Below are positions 18,042-19,772 of a stretch of 19,772 nucleotides of DNA, one piece after another; the first letter of the stretch is position 1; every line of letters starts with the position of its first letter. The translations under genes and the position numbers were made by a program. The stretch is from the NCBI GenBank assembly GCA_018399515.1, contig JAGYOB010000215.1, positions 1-19,772 on the forward strand, read 5' to 3'. The DNA comes from Candidatus Nanopelagicales bacterium. GTDB lineage: Bacteria; Actinomycetota; Actinomycetes; S36-B12. The notes under the pieces were generated by a model. That model saw only the letters and a list, made by a program, of their open reading frames with translations, searched no databases and was not told the DNA's origin.

Positions 18042-18260
18042 GTGCAAACGAGGAGATCCAGCAAGTCTGGATACGAGTATCGCCAGGTGAACCTGCCGCG
18101 CTCGGCTTCTCGTGATGCCGCTCGAATCGTCTTGACCGAGTTCGCCGAATACGGGCGATGGGAACTCGATCGCCATCGCATCTTTCCCGATGGTCGACGC
18201 ATGATCCGGCTCCGAAGACGCATCATCCGCATCGACGCTACGCCTAGCGTCGGGAGCTAG
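18042..18260 (+). CDS. DUF5703 family small protein
   Basis: A 72-aa basic protein with the DUF5703 signature: YEYRQVNLPRSASRDAARIV, LTEFAEYGRWELDRHRIFPD and GRRMIRLRRRIIRI. Function is unknown; the family is small, actinobacterial and often near an M20 peptidase, as here. Start: GTG at 18042 is the only usual start between an in-frame stop at 18027-18029 and the conserved YEYR. Oddly, a strong Shine-Dalgarno-like GAGGAGA lies at 18050-18056 inside the reading frame, with no usual in-frame start codon just after it; conserved members begin about there, so the true start may be unusual or a base may differ. It converges on the M20 gene, with 39 bp between stops. Confidence 0.75.
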   Translation: MQTRRSSKSGYEYRQVNLPRSASRDAARIVLTEFAEYGRWELDRHRIFPDGRRMIRLRRRIIRIDATPSVGS

Positions 18261-18299
18261 CAGGCGACGATAGAGACAGGCGGATGTCCGATGAACCCG

Positions 18300-19613
18300 T
18301 CAGCAGGTGCGAAGGAAGCGATCCAAAACAGTTACTCCGAACCGCAGTGCCGAAACAGGGACCCGTTCGTCGATCCCGTGGAATAGCGACGCGAAGTCCA
18401 AATCTGGAGGCAACCGGAGTGGTGCGAATCCGTACCCGGTGATCCCCAACCGCGAGAACGCCTTCGCGTCAGTGCCTCCGGACATGAGGTACGGGATCGC
18501 GTGGGCATGGGGATCCTCAGACAGCAGCGCGGCCCGCATCGATTCGATAGTCGGTCCTTCGAAGGGCACATCCAAGGCGACGTCATCGGTGAGAACTTCG
18601 ATTTCGACATCGGCTCCAGCCAGCCTGCGCGCCGTGGCGATGAGGTCATCACGCCCACCCGGGACGAATCGGCCGTCGACGTGACCGGTGGCATGTTCGG
18701 GAATCACATTGACCTTGTATCCGGCGTCGAGCATCGACGGGTTGAGCGTGTTGCGCATCCCTGATCCGATGAACCGTGCGATCGGACCCAATTTCGACAT
18801 CACCTGATCGATGTCGTTCCCCTCGAGTTCAATTCCATACGCTTCGCAAAGCTCGCTCAAGAGTCGCTGAGCGGTAGGGCCGAGACTCACGTCGGATCGG
18901 TACGCGCCGATCCGGCCCATCGCTTGAGCGAGGGTTGTTACCGCATTCGCATCGTTGAGCATCGAACCGTGCCCGGCACGCCCGTGGGATGTCAACCGCA
19001 TCCAGGCGATGCCCTTTTCCGCCGTTTGAATCAGATACAGGCGCAGATCTTCGCGAACAGTCAGCGAGAAGCCACCTACTTCACCCACGGCCTCGGTGAC
19101 GCCCGAGAAGAGGTCGGGTCGATTGTTGATCAGCCAGTGAGCACCGTGCCTGCCACCTGCTTCCTCGTCGGGGGTGAACAAGACGACCACATCACGCGGT
19201 GGGCGGTAGCCTTCGATGGCCCAGGATCTGATGACCGCGAGAATCATCGAGTCCATGTCCTTCATATCCACAGCGCCACGTCCCCAGACCATCTCGTCGA
19301 TGACCTCGGCCGCGAATGGCGGTACGGACCAGTCAGACGCTACGGCGGGAACGACATCCAGGTGGCCGTGGAGCAGCAGTGCTGATCGGCTGGGATCAGT
19401 TCCCGGGATTCGCAGCGCTACCGATGCACGCCGGCCCGAAGTGGTTGTGATCAGTTCCGGGTCGTAGCCGACCTCCTGAAGACACTGGACGACGTACTCG
19501 GCGGCAAGGATCTCTCCGGGTCCGTCCGGGGATCCGTCATTGCTGGTATCGATGCGGATGAGATCGCGAAGGAGGGACACTGTGTCCTCGGCAATGGACG
19601 GGATCTGCTGCAT
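18300..19613 (-). CDS. M20-family metallopeptidase (M20/M25/M40; DapE/ArgE-like)
   Basis: Zinc-dependent exopeptidase or deacylase, 437 aa with the start chosen here. Metal and catalytic residues are visible: LLLHGHLDVVP (His84, catalytic Asp86), GRGAVDMKD (Asp116), PDEEAGG (catalytic Glu150 and metal Glu151) and the C-terminal FHGIDERVP His. The dimerisation or lid domain occupies about 200-330 (TSHGRAGHGSM). M. tuberculosis annotates a similar neighbour as dapE2, but the sequence alone does not decide between succinyl-diaminopimelate, peptide or other amide substrates. Start: ATG at 19613 because CCAGGAT precedes it at a 7-base distance. The frame is open to 19703, but that would run to within 3 bp of the divergent tRNA gene. 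Confidence 0.92.
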   Translation of the reverse strand: MQQIPSIAEDTVSLLRDLIRIDTSNDGSPDGPGEILAAEYVVQCLQEVGYDPELITTTSGRRASVALRIPGTDPSRSALLLHGHLDVVPAVASDWSVPPFAAEVIDEMVWGRGAVDMKDMDSMILAVIRSWAIEGYRPPRDVVVLFTPDEEAGGRHGAHWLINNRPDLFSGVTEAVGEVGGFSLTVREDLRLYLIQTAEKGIAWMRLTSHGRAGHGSMLNDANAVTTLAQAMGRIGAYRSDVSLGPTAQRLLSELCEAYGIELEGNDIDQVMSKLGPIARFIGSGMRNTLNPSMLDAGYKVNVIPEHATGHVDGRFVPGGRDDLIATARRLAGADVEIEVLTDDVALDVPFEGPTIESMRAALLSEDPHAHAIPYLMSGGTDAKAFSRLGITGYGFAPLRLPPDLDFASLFHGIDERVPVSALRFGVTVLDRFLRTC

Positions 19614-19666
19614 GAGCCCATCCTGGCCCATCACGCCGGCACTGCGCAGCCGTGATCTGGTGTTGC

Positions 19667-19672
19667 TATCCT
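19667..19672 (+). promoter_or_regulatory. Candidate extended -10 of the tRNA-Leu promoter
   Basis: TGCTATCCT at 19664-19672: an extended -10 (TGN) joined to TATCCT, 34 bp before the first base of the tRNA. No TTGACA-like box stands 17 bp upstream, but extended -10 promoters need it less. Confidence 0.4.
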
Positions 19673-19680
19673 TCCGGATG

Positions 19681-19698
19681 GCTCCCTCCCCGGGGAGC
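19681..19698. repeat. Palindromic GC-rich hairpin between the tRNA-Leu promoter and gene
   Basis: GCTCCC at 19681-19686 can pair with GGGAGC at 19693-19698. Alternatively CTCCCCGGGGAG at 19686-19697 is a perfect 12-bp palindrome. It would lie in the 5' leader of the pre-tRNA, 7 bp before the mature end. Confidence 0.7.
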
Positions 19699-19705
19699 AC
19701 CATCG

Positions 19706-19772
19706 GTCCGGGTGGCGGAATTGGCAGACGCGCTAGCTTGAGGTGCTAGTGCCCGTATTAGGGCGTGGGGGT
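19706..19772 (+). tRNA. tRNA-Leu (anticodon GAG), truncated by the window edge
   Basis: The 5' acceptor strand GTCCGGG (19706-19712) is followed by T8, the D arm GCGGAATTGGCAGACGC, and the anticodon stem CTAGC/GCTAG (19733-19737 / 19745-19749) around loop TTGAGGT with anticodon GAG at 19740-19742. A long variable arm GCCC-GTATTA-GGGC marks a class II tRNA. The T stem begins with GGGGG, and the sequence stops at the first T-loop base. The 3' acceptor strand and CCA are outside the window. Confidence 0.95.

Noticed and set aside
16747..18090. A 447-codon open frame on the plus strand antisense to the LLM gene
   Set aside because: It is fully antisense to a recognised LLM oxidoreductase and partly to uppP, and its product is Arg/His/Gln-rich with no domain. 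It is the usual shadow frame of GC-rich DNA.
17906..18115. A 69-codon plus-strand frame ahead of the DUF5703 gene
   Set aside because: It runs into the DUF5703 gene in a different frame and has no recognisable composition or motif.
19614..19703. Longer N-terminus for the M20 peptidase
   Set aside because: It would occupy the tRNA-Leu promoter region and lacks conserved residues, while the ATG at 19613 has a well-placed Shine-Dalgarno.

Overview
This window is chromosomal DNA from an actinobacterium (class Actinomycetes by gene content; genus not resolvable from the sequence alone). Four marks point there: a Pup-proteasome locus, the mycothiol gene mshC, an LLM-class oxidoreductase of the type that uses coenzyme F420, and several protein families found essentially only in this group (SCO1664 family, DUF3090, MSMEG_4193-type phosphatase, DUF5703). 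Base composition is roughly 60% GC, with frequent GTG starts. The order prcA-prcB-pup-dop-mpa-trmI, then metH divergent from a PAC2 gene, then mshC, SCO1664-family, DUF3090 and phosphatase, then uppP, matches the order I recall for the Mycobacterium tuberculosis Rv2109c-Rv2136c region. The his and RecB-like genes present there between trmI and metH are missing here.

Layout. Positions 1-4896 (minus strand) hold the pupylation and proteasome operon mpa > dop > pup > prcB > prcA; prcA runs off the left edge. Upstream on the same strand are trmI (tRNA m1A58 methyltransferase), a short unrecognised membrane-protein ORF that overlaps both neighbours, a HAD phosphatase and a full-length cobalamin-dependent methionine synthase, metH. 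The metH-to-trmI genes are joined by overlapping stops and starts. A PAC2-domain gene (10467-11324, plus strand) diverges from metH and converges on mshC. Positions 11334-14790 (minus strand) carry histidine phosphatase > DUF3090 > SCO1664-family > mshC. A CorA-type Mg2+ channel (plus strand) diverges from the phosphatase. LLM oxidoreductase > uppP follow on the minus strand, then a small DUF5703 gene (plus), an M20 peptidase (minus), and the 5' part of a tRNA-Leu(GAG) at the right edge.

How the genes work together. Pup is deamidated by Dop, attached to targets by PafA (not in the window), recognised by the Mpa ATPase and threaded into the PrcBA 20S core. The other genes are housekeeping: one-carbon and methionine metabolism, mycothiol synthesis, cell-wall lipid carrier recycling, tRNA modification and Mg2+ uptake.

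No stretch longer than 300 bases lacks a gene; the longest gaps are 17851-18041 and 10302-10466. All full-length genes look intact. I see no mobile element, CRISPR array or integration site. The most noteworthy non-gene signal is a recurring TANNNT hexamer 6-9 bases before the start codon (pup, DUF3090, phosphatase, mshC, metH; a weaker CACAAT at corA), which suggests widespread leaderless transcription. The most noteworthy gene-level signal is the hidden small membrane ORF at 5915-6091. Nothing here is clearly a wholly new system; the window is mainly a conserved core region.
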